Assembly (NCBI RefSeq): GCF_015291625.1 | Contig: NZ_CP030047.1 | Coordinates: 2,728,001 to 2,792,000, forward strand | DNA length: 64,000 nucleotides | Direction of reading: 5' to 3' | Source of the DNA: Bradyrhizobium sp. CCBAU 53421 | GTDB lineage: Bacteria > Pseudomonadota > Alphaproteobacteria > Rhizobiales > Xanthobacteraceae | In this document: positions 48,279-58,996 of the stretch, one piece after another | How positions within the stretch are numbered: position 1 is the first letter of the stretch | How the letters are laid out: every line of letters begins with the position of its first letter | Translations under genes and position numbers: made by a program | The notes under the pieces: model-generated | Database searches by the model: none | What the model saw: only the letters and a program-made list of their open reading frames with translations | Told to the model about the DNA's origin: nothing

Positions 48279-49162
48279 TTCATAGCTCCCAAGCAAGCAT
48301 CCCAAAGTCTCTGGAAGTCCCCCACTAGTTCCGACGGAACGCCACCACCTGTGATGGCCCGCTTTATGCCAACTCTTTCGCGAACCCAGGCTTCGTCAAA
48401 GAAGGCCGCACGAATTCCGTGCTCTTTGTTCGCTCGATTACATATCTGCTCAATCTGCCTCATATAAAACGTGGTCTCCTTGGTAGGAGCATTTGCCCAA
48501 GTCTTGGTCTTGTTCATAAAAACCGCGATTTGAGGCGTCGGATGGGGTTCAATTCGCATCTTGAGGGAATTCAATAGCAAGCTGACGCCTCTCGATGCAA
48601 AGAAGTCTGGATTAACAGGTATGAGAACCAAATCGCAGCACGAAAGTACGCTGTACGACAACAGCGTAAATGAAGGAGGGCAATCGAAGAGAACGTAGTC
48701 GTACTCCGTGACTTTATTGGAGTGCTCAATCTTTCCTAGCAGTCGCCGCATAAAGTCCTTCATTTGATCGCGGTCGAAGAGTTCGAGTTCTAGCCAATAG
48801 AGATCCTCCACGGACGGAACGAAGTGAAGTCCCTTGGTTATTTGATAGATAAAATCGTACGCGATTGGGAAATTGAAATGGGCGCCCGGCTTAGTGTATT
48901 GATCGATTGCGTCGAAGACTGTTCTTCGATCTGTGACACATTTGTCGTACCAAGTCCCAAAGGCGGCGTGCAGCGAGCCGCTGTCTTCGTTCAGACCCAC
49001 AGCTTGAGTCAGAGACATCTGCGCGTCGAGGTCAAACATTAGAACGCTCGCATTGGAGTAAGTTGCGAGGGTGTCCGCAAGGCACCACGTAACCGTTGTT
49101 TTTCCAACGCCGCCCTTGAAATTGATTGTAGCAATCGTCTTGGGACTCTTGTTGCCAGCCAT
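48275..49162 (-). CDS. ParA/MinD-type ATPase
   Basis: A 295-aa P-loop ATPase with the deviant Walker A FKGGVGKTT at 15-23, switch I/II-like VLMFDLDAQMS and YVLFDCPPSFTLLS. These ATPases polymerise or pattern on DNA or membranes to partition or position cargo. ATG 49162 follows GGGGAGG. It is transcribed from downstream of a thiC 3'-end relic and its terminator. There is no replication gene nearby, so a plasmid partition function is not indicated; a defence or positioning role is possible. The region is lower in GC than its surroundings. Confidence 0.83.
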   Translation of the reverse strand: MAGNKSPKTIATINFKGGVGKTTVTWCLADTLATYSNASVLMFDLDAQMSLTQAVGLNEDSGSLHAAFGTWYDKCVTDRRTVFDAIDQYTKPGAHFNFPIAYDFIYQITKGLHFVPSVEDLYWLELELFDRDQMKDFMRRLLGKIEHSNKVTEYDYVLFDCPPSFTLLSYSVLSCCDLVLIPVNPDFFASRGVSLLLNSLKMRIEPHPTPQIAVFMNKTKTWANAPTKETTFYMRQIEQICNRANKEHGIRAAFFDEAWVRERVGIKRAITGGGVPSELVGDFQRLWDACLGAMK

Positions 49163-49207
49163 AGCCTCCCCCAAAATGCAGTATGCTTTGAAAAATGGAA
49201 GCATTGC

Positions 49208-49247
49208 GGAAAATAAGCCGACCGGCAACCAAAAGTTGCCGGTCGGC
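49208..49247 (-). terminator. Terminator after the first thiC relic
   Basis: GCCGACCGGCAAC pairs with GTTGCCGGTCGGC (49217-49247) around CAAAA, followed on the minus strand by TTATTTT. It starts about 34 bases after the relic's stop codon, as for an intact thiC gene. Confidence 0.85.
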
Positions 49248-49280
49248 GAGGTTTCCTCTTGAGGACAGTTGCGAGACCCT

Positions 49281-49715
<435 letters not shown>

Positions 49716-51095
49716 ATGAATACCACCTCCCCCTACAAGACGATCATCAGATTTGAACAGGCCGCCGAACAGGCTGATGGCCCGATTAAGCGGGTTATTG
49801 GGTTTGTGCCGGCTCGCAATATCTTGAGCTTGTTCGACGATGCGACGCTCGATGCAAACCCCCGCTCGGCCAAAGCGAACGGGGTCGTTGCGGATATCAT
49901 CGGGAGCGTTCGCGATACGCCTGAGATCTTTCAGTTTAAGACCAAAGGCATTCTTTTGGGGACGTCAGACTTTACAGAACTTGATCGCAAACGTTACGAG
50001 CTGAACTTCGCCGATCCGGCCTACGAGGGGTTGTTGGATGGTGGTCACAACATGTTGGCTCTCGGCACCTTTATTCTCAGTCATGTGATGGATGAGAAGG
50101 AGGTTAAAAAGCTGAAGCTCTGGGAAGACATGAAAGCTGCATGGCTTGCTCACCGCGACGAGGTGTATGCCATGCGGGATCAATTCAACTTCAAGGTCCC
50201 GGTCGAACTGCTCTTGCCCTCAAACCCCGACGACGAAGGGACGGTGAACGACTTTCGGCTGGCGTTGATCGAGATTTGTGCTGCTCGCAACAACAATGCG
50301 CAGCTCACCACAGAGGCTAAGGCCAATCAACGGGGCTTCTATGAGGAGATTCGCAAGCGTATGCCCAAATATCTTGCCGACCGGATTGAGTGGAAGACGA
50401 ATGAGTGGGGCAGTGATGACAATCGTCCGATCAAGGCTAGGGATCTGATTGCCTTGGCTTGGATCCCGCTTACAAACTTGAGCGATGCCGGATTGCTTCC
50501 GACGCAAACGGAAAAGGGATCGCCGCTTAACTTCTCGGTGCTGCCCCAGAACATTTACCGAAACAAGGGGGAGCTTTCGATGCTCTTTGATAAGTTGATG
50601 GAGCATCCGGCGGTATCGAAGCAGAAGAATGGTCCTCAGTACGAAATGCATAATCCCGCAATCGGGAGCGCGTTTGACGTTCTGTCGGTTCTGCCCGCGC
50701 TTTACGACAAGATCTTTGTCGAAATGGGTGACGCATATAACAAGTCAACCAATGGAAAATTTGGCAAGATCAGCGCAGTCAAGGTCCCCAAGAAGGGGAG
50801 CGCATATTCTCCCTTCACGCAACAGCCCTCCAAATTTGGCGTTCCTGATGGCTTCGTTCTTCCCATCCTCTACGGATTGAAGGCGCTAATGGAGATTAGC
50901 GACGGAAAGATCCGTTGGCTGACGGATCCGGAAGCTTTCCTTGATCGCCATATGAAAATCTTGGTCGGCGCTTTCAAAATGCCCATGGAGATGGCGGGAT
51001 TCGACCCTCAGAAGGTCGCCAAGAGCGAGAACTCGTACTTGTTCATGGTAGGCGAGTTTGAAAAGCAGCTGATCAAGGAACAGGCGGCCGAGTGA
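49716..51095 (+). CDS. AIPR/DGQHR-like protein, candidate defence protein
   Basis: A 459-aa protein without signal or membrane segments. Residues 74-83 (FKTKGILLGT) and 104-116 (EGLLDGGHNMLAL) resemble the core of AIPR (abortive-infection phage resistance) and DGQHR-domain proteins, where a related NGG/DGG-Q/H motif binds DNA or nucleotide. The rest shows no recognised domain. Its ribosome-binding purines (AAAGAGAA) are inside the 3' arm of RNA stem 7. Lower GC than neighbours and thiC relics on both sides mark it as acquired. The family call is by eye and tentative. Confidence 0.6.
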   Translation: MNTTSPYKTIIRFEQAAEQADGPIKRVIGFVPARNILSLFDDATLDANPRSAKANGVVADIIGSVRDTPEIFQFKTKGILLGTSDFTELDRKRYELNFADPAYEGLLDGGHNMLALGTFILSHVMDEKEVKKLKLWEDMKAAWLAHRDEVYAMRDQFNFKVPVELLLPSNPDDEGTVNDFRLALIEICAARNNNAQLTTEAKANQRGFYEEIRKRMPKYLADRIEWKTNEWGSDDNRPIKARDLIALAWIPLTNLSDAGLLPTQTEKGSPLNFSVLPQNIYRNKGELSMLFDKLMEHPAVSKQKNGPQYEMHNPAIGSAFDVLSVLPALYDKIFVEMGDAYNKSTNGKFGKISAVKVPKKGSAYSPFTQQPSKFGVPDGFVLPILYGLKALMEISDGKIRWLTDPEAFLDRHMKILVGAFKMPMEMAGFDPQKVAKSENSYLFMVGEFEKQLIKEQAAE

Positions 51096-51126
51096 GGTTT
51101 ATTGGTCCGGCCTAGATTTCGTGGAT

Positions 51127-51160
51127 GTTGGCCCGACGGAGTTGTCACCGTCGGGCCAAC
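51127..51160. terminator. Bidirectional hairpin between the AIPR-like gene and thiC relic 2
   Basis: GTTGGCCCGACGG pairs perfectly with CCGTCGGGCCAAC across an eight-base loop. It is 31 bases after the 459-aa gene and eight bases beyond the relic's stop on the other strand. No T-tract follows on either strand. Confidence 0.65.
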
Positions 51161-51168
51161 GCTGTGCC

Positions 51169-51423
51169 TCACAACACCCGATTGCTCTCCTTCACCTTAT
51201 CCGCGTCGAGATACAGGTTCTCGCCCATCTCCTTGAACTTGGCGCTCATCGTCGCCATGCCGTCTTCGATGGTGCCTGAGATCGACGCCCCGACGCCGGG
51301 CGGATCGTTCAGCGTCGCCGCGTAATCCCGGACGTCCTGAGTGATCCTCATCGAGCAGAATTTCGGGCCGCACATCGAGCAGAATGCGCGACTTTGTGGG
51401 CTTCCTTCGGCAGGGTCTCGTCG
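51169..51423 (-). pseudogene. thiC: thiC 3'-end relic 2 (native-like allele)
   Basis: On the minus strand this matches the last 255 bases of the intact thiC almost base for base: [20 protein letters not shown], then [19 protein letters not shown], to NRVL and the stop. A single T is missing in CGCGCATTCTGCTC (intact: CGCGCATTTCTGCTC), shifting the frame. Homology runs upstream to about GAGACCCTGCCGAAGGAAG and stops at 51423. It can encode no function and is a duplicated recombination scar. Confidence 0.9.
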
Positions 51424-51675
51424 CCACTCAATCGGAGGCCTCCGGCTAACCCACCCTACGGACTGGCGACCCGCATGAGCGCGCGATGTGCGGGACACGC
51501 TCAACCCCGGATGCCGCTTCGCTCATCCGGGCTCGCTTGAGCACGCGGTCTGACATTCCGGAGTTAAGCCGCCGCTAAAGCGCGATGAGATCAGGTTGAA
51601 TCGTCGTCGCGCTTTAGCTCTTTGTTTGAGCATGATCTTTCCGGAAAACCGCTTCGCACTTTTCCGGATCATGCT
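51424..51675. repeat. Repeat-filled spacer before the LysR gene
   Basis: The spacer holds CCCGGATGCCGCTTCGC followed by TCATCCGGG (about 51511-51537), a TAAAGCGCGATGA...TCGTCGCGCTTTA inverted pair (51574-51615) and an AGCATGATC...GATCATGCT inverted pair (51629-51675) that overlaps the LysR stop codon. These are common rhizobial repeat types. No gene is supported. Confidence 0.6.
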
Positions 51676-52524
51676 TTAGGTCATGACCTGCTCGATCCAT
51701 GACATCACCGCTCTGACGCGCGCCAAATGCTTGAGATCGGGATGGACGATCAGCCACATTTCGCGAGAGAGAACAGGCCTTGCGCCGCTCAAACGATACA
51801 GCTCAGGAATCTTATCCGCTATGCGGCAGGGCAGCAGCGACCGGCCCAAACCGGCGCGAACCGCATGGAGGGCCAAGTCCGAGTCATTGACCCTAACAGA
51901 TGCTTCCGATTCCGGATCCGATGCCATCGCTTTCGCCATCCAACGCGTGTGCGGCAAGTGAGACCACGTGGCGTCATATGTGATCCAAGGCAAAGCATGG
52001 TTCACATTCGACATGGCGTAGACCGCGTAATCGAACATGGCGACCCGACGCGCGACCAGGCGACACTCGCTATCCGGTCGCGCCATCCGCAAGGCGACGT
52101 CGGCCTCGCGGTTCGTCACACTGAGATTGCGGGGGTCGGCGGCAAGTTCGATCTGCAACCGTCCGTGCGATCGCAGGAAAGCCGGAAGTGCGGGGATCAG
52201 AATATGGTTTAGCAGCAGCGGCATTGCCGTCACGCGCACTTTGCCGGCTTCAACCCTGTCGGCATTCGTCACGCTCTCCTTGACCGCGTCGACATCAAGC
52301 TCGATGCGCTCGGCTCGGCTGATGACGATTTGGCCGCAGCTGGTCGGCGTCAGAATGCCTGCGTTGTGCTCAAACAAACGCGCTTTCAACAGCTCTTCAA
52401 CCCGCGCAATGCGCCGAGCGACTGTGGTTGTATTGACGCCAAGCTTCTTCGCCGCGCCCGAGATGCGGCGCGTGCGCGCCAAGGAGAGAACGTATCGCAG
52501 ATCGTCCCAATCGAGCTCCTGCAT
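51676..52524 (-). CDS. LysR-family transcriptional regulator
   Basis: A 282-aa regulator. The N-terminal helix-turn-helix (DDLRYVLSLARTRRISGAAK, then KLGVNTTTVARRI) is followed by an effector-binding domain with ELAADPRNLSVTNREADVAL. The end overlaps an intergenic repeat (the TAA lies in it). It is divergent from an exported NTF2-like gene 98 bp away, so it may regulate that gene, the usual LysR layout. Confidence 0.87.
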   Translation of the reverse strand: MQELDWDDLRYVLSLARTRRISGAAKKLGVNTTTVARRIARVEELLKARLFEHNAGILTPTSCGQIVISRAERIELDVDAVKESVTNADRVEAGKVRVTAMPLLLNHILIPALPAFLRSHGRLQIELAADPRNLSVTNREADVALRMARPDSECRLVARRVAMFDYAVYAMSNVNHALPWITYDATWSHLPHTRWMAKAMASDPESEASVRVNDSDLALHAVRAGLGRSLLPCRIADKIPELYRLSGARPVLSREMWLIVHPDLKHLARVRAVMSWIEQVMT

Positions 52525-52622
52525 TTTTGCAGTTTACTACAGCATGGTTGCCAATCGAGCAGCATTTTTTCTGGTGGTAGATTTAGCGCGGGAATGTGTA
52601 TCGCAAGCCGAAAGGAGGAGCC

Positions 52623-53210
52623 ATGTCGGCCGCGCTGTCCCATAGGAGGTTGCTCACATCAGTCATGTTCGCTTCGGCAACCCATATCGCGTTGCTCTCA
52701 ACGCCGGTTTTTGCCGATGAGAATCAAGGCACGAAGCCGATCCAAGATCCGATTACGGGTAAGGAGAATCTTGGAGATTTGAGCGAGCCTCAGCAGGCGT
52801 TGGTCCAATTCTACCGCGCCTTCAATACTCGCGATCTGAAGATGATCGACGACAACTTTGCCCATTCCGAAGAGGTCGCCATTGACAATCCTCTCGGAGG
52901 AATTCGGCGAGGGATGGATGTGCCGCACAAAATGTACGAGGGGATATTCAAGAGCCCGGCGGACGTTCACGTCGAATTTTGGGACTACACAATCCATCGT
53001 GCCGGCGATGTATTCTGGGCTGTAGGACGTGAGCGCGGCACGTACCATGATGGCGATGCCGTCAAGAATCTCAACATTCGCACGACACGCATTTATCAAC
53101 TGACCAATGGTCGCTGGCGGCAGATGCACCATCACGGCTCAATTGAAGATGCTGGGCTTCTTGGCGACTATCAGAACGCCGTGCGTTCGGCGTCGTCCAG
53201 GACGCAGTAG
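52623..53210 (+). CDS. Exported NTF2/SnoaL-like protein
   Basis: A 195-aa protein with a hydrophobic leader (residues about 9-31) and a single cone-shaped alpha+beta NTF2/SnoaL-type domain: LVQFYRAFNTRDLKMIDDNF, VAIDNPLGGIRRGMDVPHKM, and a final beta sheet GRWRQMHHHGSIED. Domain members are ligand-binding or small enzymes; the ligand is unknown. AAAGGAGGAG gives a strong site before ATG 52623. It sits between the LysR gene and thiC. Confidence 0.8.
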   Translation: MSAALSHRRLLTSVMFASATHIALLSTPVFADENQGTKPIQDPITGKENLGDLSEPQQALVQFYRAFNTRDLKMIDDNFAHSEEVAIDNPLGGIRRGMDVPHKMYEGIFKSPADVHVEFWDYTIHRAGDVFWAVGRERGTYHDGDAVKNLNIRTTRIYQLTNGRWRQMHHHGSIEDAGLLGDYQNAVRSASSRTQ

Positions 53211-53229
53211 CACAGACGGGGGCCTCGCC

Positions 53230-53260
53230 AAAAAAAAGCCGGGCCCTCGCCCGGCTTTTT
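53230..53260. terminator. Bidirectional terminator at the 3' ends of the NTF2-like gene and thiC
   Basis: AAAAAAAAGCCGGGC ... GCCCGGCTTTTT: an eight-base stem with A-run upstream and T-run downstream, so it terminates both convergent genes. Confidence 0.9.
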
Positions 53261-53336
53261 GTCCCGGATGGATGCCCGGGTCATCCAGCACGAAGACGCG
53301 CTTCGCACTTTTGCTCGGGCATGACGAGCGGAAGGG

Positions 53337-55250
<1,914 letters not shown>

Positions 55251-55276
55251 TTAATTCGTGTGCGAAATGTTGACCT

Positions 55277-55377
55277 CGTCACCCTGAGGTGCGCGCTCTT
55301 GCGCGCCTCGAAGGGTCGACGAGCCGGGCCGTCGCCCTTCGAGGGCCGCTGAAGAAGCGGCCACCTCAGGGTGACGG
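55277..55377. repeat. Intergenic palindromic repeat, class A copy 3
   Basis: CGTCACCCTGAGG ... CCTCAGGGTGACG, with inner CTCGAAGGGTCGACGAGC and CCCTTCGAG. Diverged relative of 2687-2789. It fills the gap between thiE and thiC inside the thiamine operon. Confidence 0.75.
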
Positions 55378-55399
55378 TGAACGGGTGTTGGTGCTCTCA

Positions 55400-56008
55400 T
55401 CACGCGGCCTCCGCGCTGAGGCCGAGCCATTGCCGCACCCGCGCGTCGGGGTCGGCGTTCTGGGTGACGTCACTGACGACGGCGATCGAGTCGGCGCCGG
55501 CGGCGAAGATCTCGGCCGCGTGCTCGAACTTGATGCCGCCGATCGCGACAAGCGGGATCGCGCCGATCCGCTTCTTCCACTCGGTGATCTTCGGAATGCC
55601 CTGCGGCTCGAACCGCATCGACTTCAGCGTGGTGAAGAAGATCGGGCCGAGCGCGACATAGTCCGGCTTTGCGGCAAGCGCGGTCGCAAGCTCGGCGTCG
55701 TCATGGGTGGAGACGCCGAGCGTGAGCCGCGCTTTACGGATCTCGGCGAGATCGGCATCGGCGAGGTCTTCTTGGCCGAGATGCAGATGCTCGGCGCCGG
55801 CGACGATCGCCGCGCGCCAGTAATCGTTGACCACGAGTTTTGTGCCCGTGCCCTTGGTCACGGCCAGCGCATCGCTGACGATCTGCAACGCCCCGGCATC
55901 GTCGAGCTCTTTCGCGCGCAGCTGGATGGTGCCGACGCCGAGCTTGGTCAGTCGCTCGACCCATTTGATGCTGTCGACGACGGGATAGAACGGATCAGGA
56001 TACGGCAT
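55400..56008 (-). CDS. thiE: Thiamine-phosphate synthase
   Basis: Couples the pyrimidine (HMP-PP) and thiazole (THZ-P) halves of thiamine. The 202-aa TIM barrel has [32 protein letters not shown] with [15 protein letters not shown] phosphate loop and [14 protein letters not shown]. Start 56008 ([10 protein letters not shown]) overlaps the end of thiG by 14 bases. Confidence 0.93.
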   Translation of the reverse strand: MPYPDPFYPVVDSIKWVERLTKLGVGTIQLRAKELDDAGALQIVSDALAVTKGTGTKLVVNDYWRAAIVAGAEHLHLGQEDLADADLAEIRKARLTLGVSTHDDAELATALAAKPDYVALGPIFFTTLKSMRFEPQGIPKITEWKKRIGAIPLVAIGGIKFEHAAEIFAAGADSIAVVSDVTQNADPDARVRQWLGLSAEAA

Positions 56009-56777
56009 GCCAGAACGGGGTCCCAACGACAGGGGTGGAGGGGGAGGCGAAATCGCGGGCTTCCATCAGCCCGGCTTCGTAGGCGGTGCGGCCGGCCTCG
56101 ACGCCGAGGCGGAAGGCATTGGCCATCGCGACCGGATCGGCGGCTTTCGCCACTGCGGTGTTGAGCAGCACGGCGTCATAGCCGAGCTCGAGCGCCTGCG
56201 CCGCATGCGACGGCGCGCCAAGTCCGGCGTCGACCACCAGCGTGATGTCGGGCAGGCGGTCGCGCAGCAGTTTCAGCGCATCGCGGTTGGTGATGCCCTT
56301 TGCACTTCCGATCGGCGCTGCCCACGGCATCACCACCTTGCAGCCGGCCTCGACCAGCCGCGATGCGACCGAGAGATCCTCGGTGCAATAGGGGAACACC
56401 TCAAAGCCGTCCTTGACCAGGATGGTGGCGGCCTCGACCAGGCCGACCACGTCGGGCTGCAGCGTGTCGTTGTCCGCGATCACCTCGAGCTTGATCCAGG
56501 GCGTGCCGAACAATTCGCGCGCCAGCTTTGCCGTGGTCACCGCCTCGCGCACGCTGCGGCAGCCCGCGGTGTTCGGCAGCACGGTGACGCCGAGCTCGCG
56601 GATCAGCGACCAGAATGCATCGCCGGTCTTGCCGCCCGCGGCTTCTCGGCGGAGTGATACGGTGACGATGCTGGCGCCGGAGGCGCGGATTGCGCCCTGC
56701 ATGATCGCGGGCGAGGCGTACAGCGCGGTGCCGATCAGCAGGCGGGAGGGGAAGGATTTGCCGTAGAAATTCACCAT
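55995..56777 (-). CDS. thiG: Thiazole synthase
   Basis: Builds the thiazole ring from deoxyxylulose-5-phosphate, dehydroglycine and sulphur on ThiS. The 260-aa barrel has [18 protein letters not shown], the Schiff-base lysine in WIKLEVIAD and [18 protein letters not shown]. It precedes thiE with a 14-base overlap and is separated from thiS by a repeat (56803-56902). Confidence 0.95.
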   Translation of the reverse strand: MVNFYGKSFPSRLLIGTALYASPAIMQGAIRASGASIVTVSLRREAAGGKTGDAFWSLIRELGVTVLPNTAGCRSVREAVTTAKLARELFGTPWIKLEVIADNDTLQPDVVGLVEAATILVKDGFEVFPYCTEDLSVASRLVEAGCKVVMPWAAPIGSAKGITNRDALKLLRDRLPDITLVVDAGLGAPSHAAQALELGYDAVLLNTAVAKAADPVAMANAFRLGVEAGRTAYEAGLMEARDFASPSTPVVGTPFWHAVS

Positions 56778-56802
56778 GTCCGGGGTGTCTCCTCAAATGA
56801 GG

Positions 56803-56902
56803 TCGTCATCCCCGCGAAAGCGGGGATCCAGTATTCCAGAGGCCACGCCGTGAACCGAGAAGCCGCGGCGTACTGGATCGCCCGGCCAAGCCGGGCGATG
56901 AC
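56803..56902. repeat. Intergenic palindromic repeat, class C copy 2
   Basis: Runs CGTCATCCCCGCGAAAGCGG ... CCGGGCGATGACAG, with the inner GTACTGGATCGCCCGG arm. Opposite orientation to 11393-11501. It interrupts the thiamine operon between thiS and thiG. Confidence 0.75.
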
Positions 56903-56936
56903 AGCTGAGTAGATGGCGCGATCGCGCGTCATCCCA

Positions 56937-57134
56937 TCACCCTCCCTGCCGCGGCGTGATGATCTCGATCTCGTCGCCGGCCTTGAGTGCGGTGTCGGCC
57001 CAGCGGCCCTTCGGCACGACGTCGTAGTTCACTGCGATCGCGAAATGCGTGCCCTCGTAGTCGAGCTCGGCCAGCAGCGCGTCGACGCTGACGGCGCTGA
57101 TCTCCCGCTGCTCGCCGTTGACGATCACGCGCAT
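56937..57134 (-). CDS. thiS: Sulphur carrier protein ThiS
   Basis: A 65-aa ubiquitin-like carrier that ends ITPRQGG; the C-terminal Gly-Gly is where sulphur is attached for the thiazole ring. Start 57134 overlaps the stop of thiO by ten bases. Confidence 0.93.
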   Translation of the reverse strand: MRVIVNGEQREISAVSVDALLAELDYEGTHFAIAVNYDVVPKGRWADTALKAGDEIEIITPRQGG

Positions 57135-58138
57135 TGCATCACCTCATTGTCGATTTCGCCGCGCGAAAGATAGCCGAGCGTCAGCTCGGCCAGCGCCGGC
57201 GCCAGCAGGAAGCCGTGACGGTAGAGTCCGTTCACCGTGATGCGTTCCTGCTCGATCCTGATTTTCGGCAGATTGTCCGGGAAGGCCGGGCGCAGGCCGG
57301 CGCCGAATTCGACGATGCGCGCTTCGCCGAACGCCGGATGCACCACGTAGGCGGCGCCCAGCAGTTCCAGCGCAGAGCGCACGCTGACGCCGTTGTCCTC
57401 GGCCTCGATCGAGGTCGCGCCCAGCATGAAGCGGCCGTCGCCGCGTGGGATCACGTAGAGCGGCCAGCGCGGATGGATCAGCCGCACCGGGCGCAACAAT
57501 TCGACCTCCGCAGTCTCGATGACGATCATCTCGCCCTTTACGCCGCGCAGGCTCGGCTCGCGGTCGCGCGCGGCCAGTCCCCGGCAGTCGATCACGAGGC
57601 CGTCGAGATCGTCAGCCTCGGCGTCGCTGCCGAACTTGATGGCGCCGCCGGCCTTGGCGATCGCGGCATGCAGCCGCGGCAGCACGCGGCGCGGCTCGAC
57701 ATGACCCTCTTCGGGATAGAACAGGCCCTCACGGAAGCGGCCCTCGAGCGCCGGTTCGAGTCCGCGGACGCCCTCGGCGTCGAGCCGGCGATAACCTGAC
57801 GTGAGGCGGGCAAAGCGCTCGAAATCGGCACGGTCGCGCGGATGCGTCACCACCAGCGAACCGTTGAAGGGGGTTTCCGGAAGATGCCGCCGCCACAAAT
57901 CGAGCGAGCGGATGCCGAGGCGGGTGATCACCGGCTCGGCTGCCTCCTCCTCGCACCAGGGCGCCAGCATGCCGCCGGCCCAGTGGCTTGTGGATTCCGT
58001 CATCGCAGCGTCACTCCGCTCATGCAGGGTGACGGCACGTCCGGCCTCTGCGAGCAACAACGCATGCCAGGCGCCGGTTATGCCTGCGCCGATGATGGAG
58101 ACGGGGGAATCCCCCCGCGGTCTTGACGTCTGATACAT
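57125..58138 (-). CDS. thiO: Glycine oxidase
   Basis: FAD enzyme that oxidises glycine to the imine used by ThiG. The 337-aa product opens with SIIGAGITGAWHALLLAEAG (FAD Rossmann motif) and contains STSHWAGGMLAPWCEEEAAE and YRHGFLLAPALAELTL. It is first in the operon and its ribosome-binding site (GAAGGGACAGGG) lies in the riboswitch. ATG 58138. Confidence 0.93.
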   Translation of the reverse strand: MYQTSRPRGDSPVSIIGAGITGAWHALLLAEAGRAVTLHERSDAAMTESTSHWAGGMLAPWCEEEAAEPVITRLGIRSLDLWRRHLPETPFNGSLVVTHPRDRADFERFARLTSGYRRLDAEGVRGLEPALEGRFREGLFYPEEGHVEPRRVLPRLHAAIAKAGGAIKFGSDAEADDLDGLVIDCRGLAARDREPSLRGVKGEMIVIETAEVELLRPVRLIHPRWPLYVIPRGDGRFMLGATSIEAEDNGVSVRSALELLGAAYVVHPAFGEARIVEFGAGLRPAFPDNLPKIRIEQERITVNGLYRHGFLLAPALAELTLGYLSRGEIDNEVMQCA

Positions 58139-58141
58139 CCC

Positions 58142-58268
58142 TGTCCCTTCGCCGGCATGACCCGGATCAGGTTCAAAGGGTCACCGCGGTCCCGAACTGA
58201 TCGCCATGATGGCGAAGTCCAAGCTTGCGGTATCTCAGCTCCTCCTTCGGAGCACCCCTCGGAACGCC
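58142..58268 (-). promoter_or_regulatory. TPP riboswitch (THI element)
   Basis: On the minus strand the conserved core reads GGTGCTC, GGAGCTGAGATACC and CCTTTGAACCTGATCCGGGT, ending CGAAGGGACAGGG at the thiO start codon. CTGAGAT and the CCTGATCCGGGT box are the two TPP-binding arms. The Shine-Dalgarno is in the 3' strand of the element, so TPP binding should block translation of thiO and, through the operon, thiSGEC. Confidence 0.93.
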
Positions 58269-58309
58269 CCTAATGTAGGCGGATGGGCGGATGTGTCAAC
58301 TTGTATGCC

Positions 58310-58465
58310 AGGAGTTGCACCGCGGCGCGTGCAGAGCGCGCGTGCCCCGGGCGCAGCGCAGCGCGACAGCGGTGCGCTGCCGAGCCGGGGCCTATTCTCT
58401 CGAAACGTAGGGTCCCGGCTCTGCGAAGCAACGCTGCGCGTTGCACCGCGTCCGGGACACGCTAG
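58310..58465. repeat. Long REP-like element between the thiamine operon and the next gene
   Basis: GTTGCACCGCGGCGCGTGC at one end, CTGCGCGTTGCACCGCGTCC at the other, and GGGTCCCGGCTCTGCG inside: an imperfect palindrome of a type common in bradyrhizobia. No gene is supported between 58273 and 58468. Confidence 0.6.
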
Positions 58466-58468
58466 CAC

Positions 58469-58996
58469 CTATTTGGAAGCTGGTTCCGGCTTCGGCTCGG
58501 CGGTATCAGCCGGCAATTGCTCTTGCTTGGCGAGCTCCTTCGGCGGCGCGCCCGCGCCGCCATGTGTCGCCTCCTTGAGGTGACCGCCGCGCTGCCGCTT
58601 TGCGACGTAGTAATACCCGCCCGCGAAATAACGCACGGCTCGGTCGTGGTCGCCATTGGCGGCGCGATAGGCGCCGGCGAGGTATTTGACGCCGTATTTG
58701 AGGTTGGTGCCGGGGTCGCGCAGCCCCTCGGCGGTACCGGTGTAGCCGAGGCCGCGCGCGGTGCCGAGCTTGATCTGCATCAGTCCGATGGTGCCGCCGC
58801 GCCCGATCAGCTGCGGATGGTACTTGCTCTCGCGGACGATGACGCGATGCACCAGCTCTTCCGGCACCAGGTTGGCTTGCGCCTCGGCCGCCACCATCGC
58901 CTCATATTGCGCCCGCGATTGTGCATGTGCGCCGGCGCAGGACGCCAGCACCGCGATGGCCGCGGCAAGGTAGCTAAGGCTCTGAAGGGTCTTCAT
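58469..58996 (-). CDS. Exported lytic transglycosylase
   Basis: A 175-aa peptidoglycan transglycosylase of the Slt/MltE-like class. A signal peptide (about 8-24, cleavage near AHAQ) precedes HRVIVRESKYHPQL with catalytic Glu in RESK, GTIGLMQIKLGTARGLG and GTNLKYGVKYLAGAYR, the family's motifs. The C-terminus is Pro/Lys-rich. It remodels the cell wall. Confidence 0.9.
   Translation of the reverse strand: MKTLQSLSYLAAAIAVLASCAGAHAQSRAQYEAMVAAEAQANLVPEELVHRVIVRESKYHPQLIGRGGTIGLMQIKLGTARGLGYTGTAEGLRDPGTNLKYGVKYLAGAYRAANGDHDRAVRYFAGGYYYVAKRQRGGHLKEATHGGAGAPPKELAKQEQLPADTAEPKPEPASK

Noticed and set aside
48275..49162. Plasmid partition or RepABC locus
   Set aside because: ParA-like motif present but no ParB, RepB/C or replication origin; the neighbours are a coiled-coil partner and thiC relics.
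51169..51423. A functional small gene from the thiC relic
   Set aside because: Frame is broken by a one-base deletion and it lacks the 5' 85 percent of thiC.
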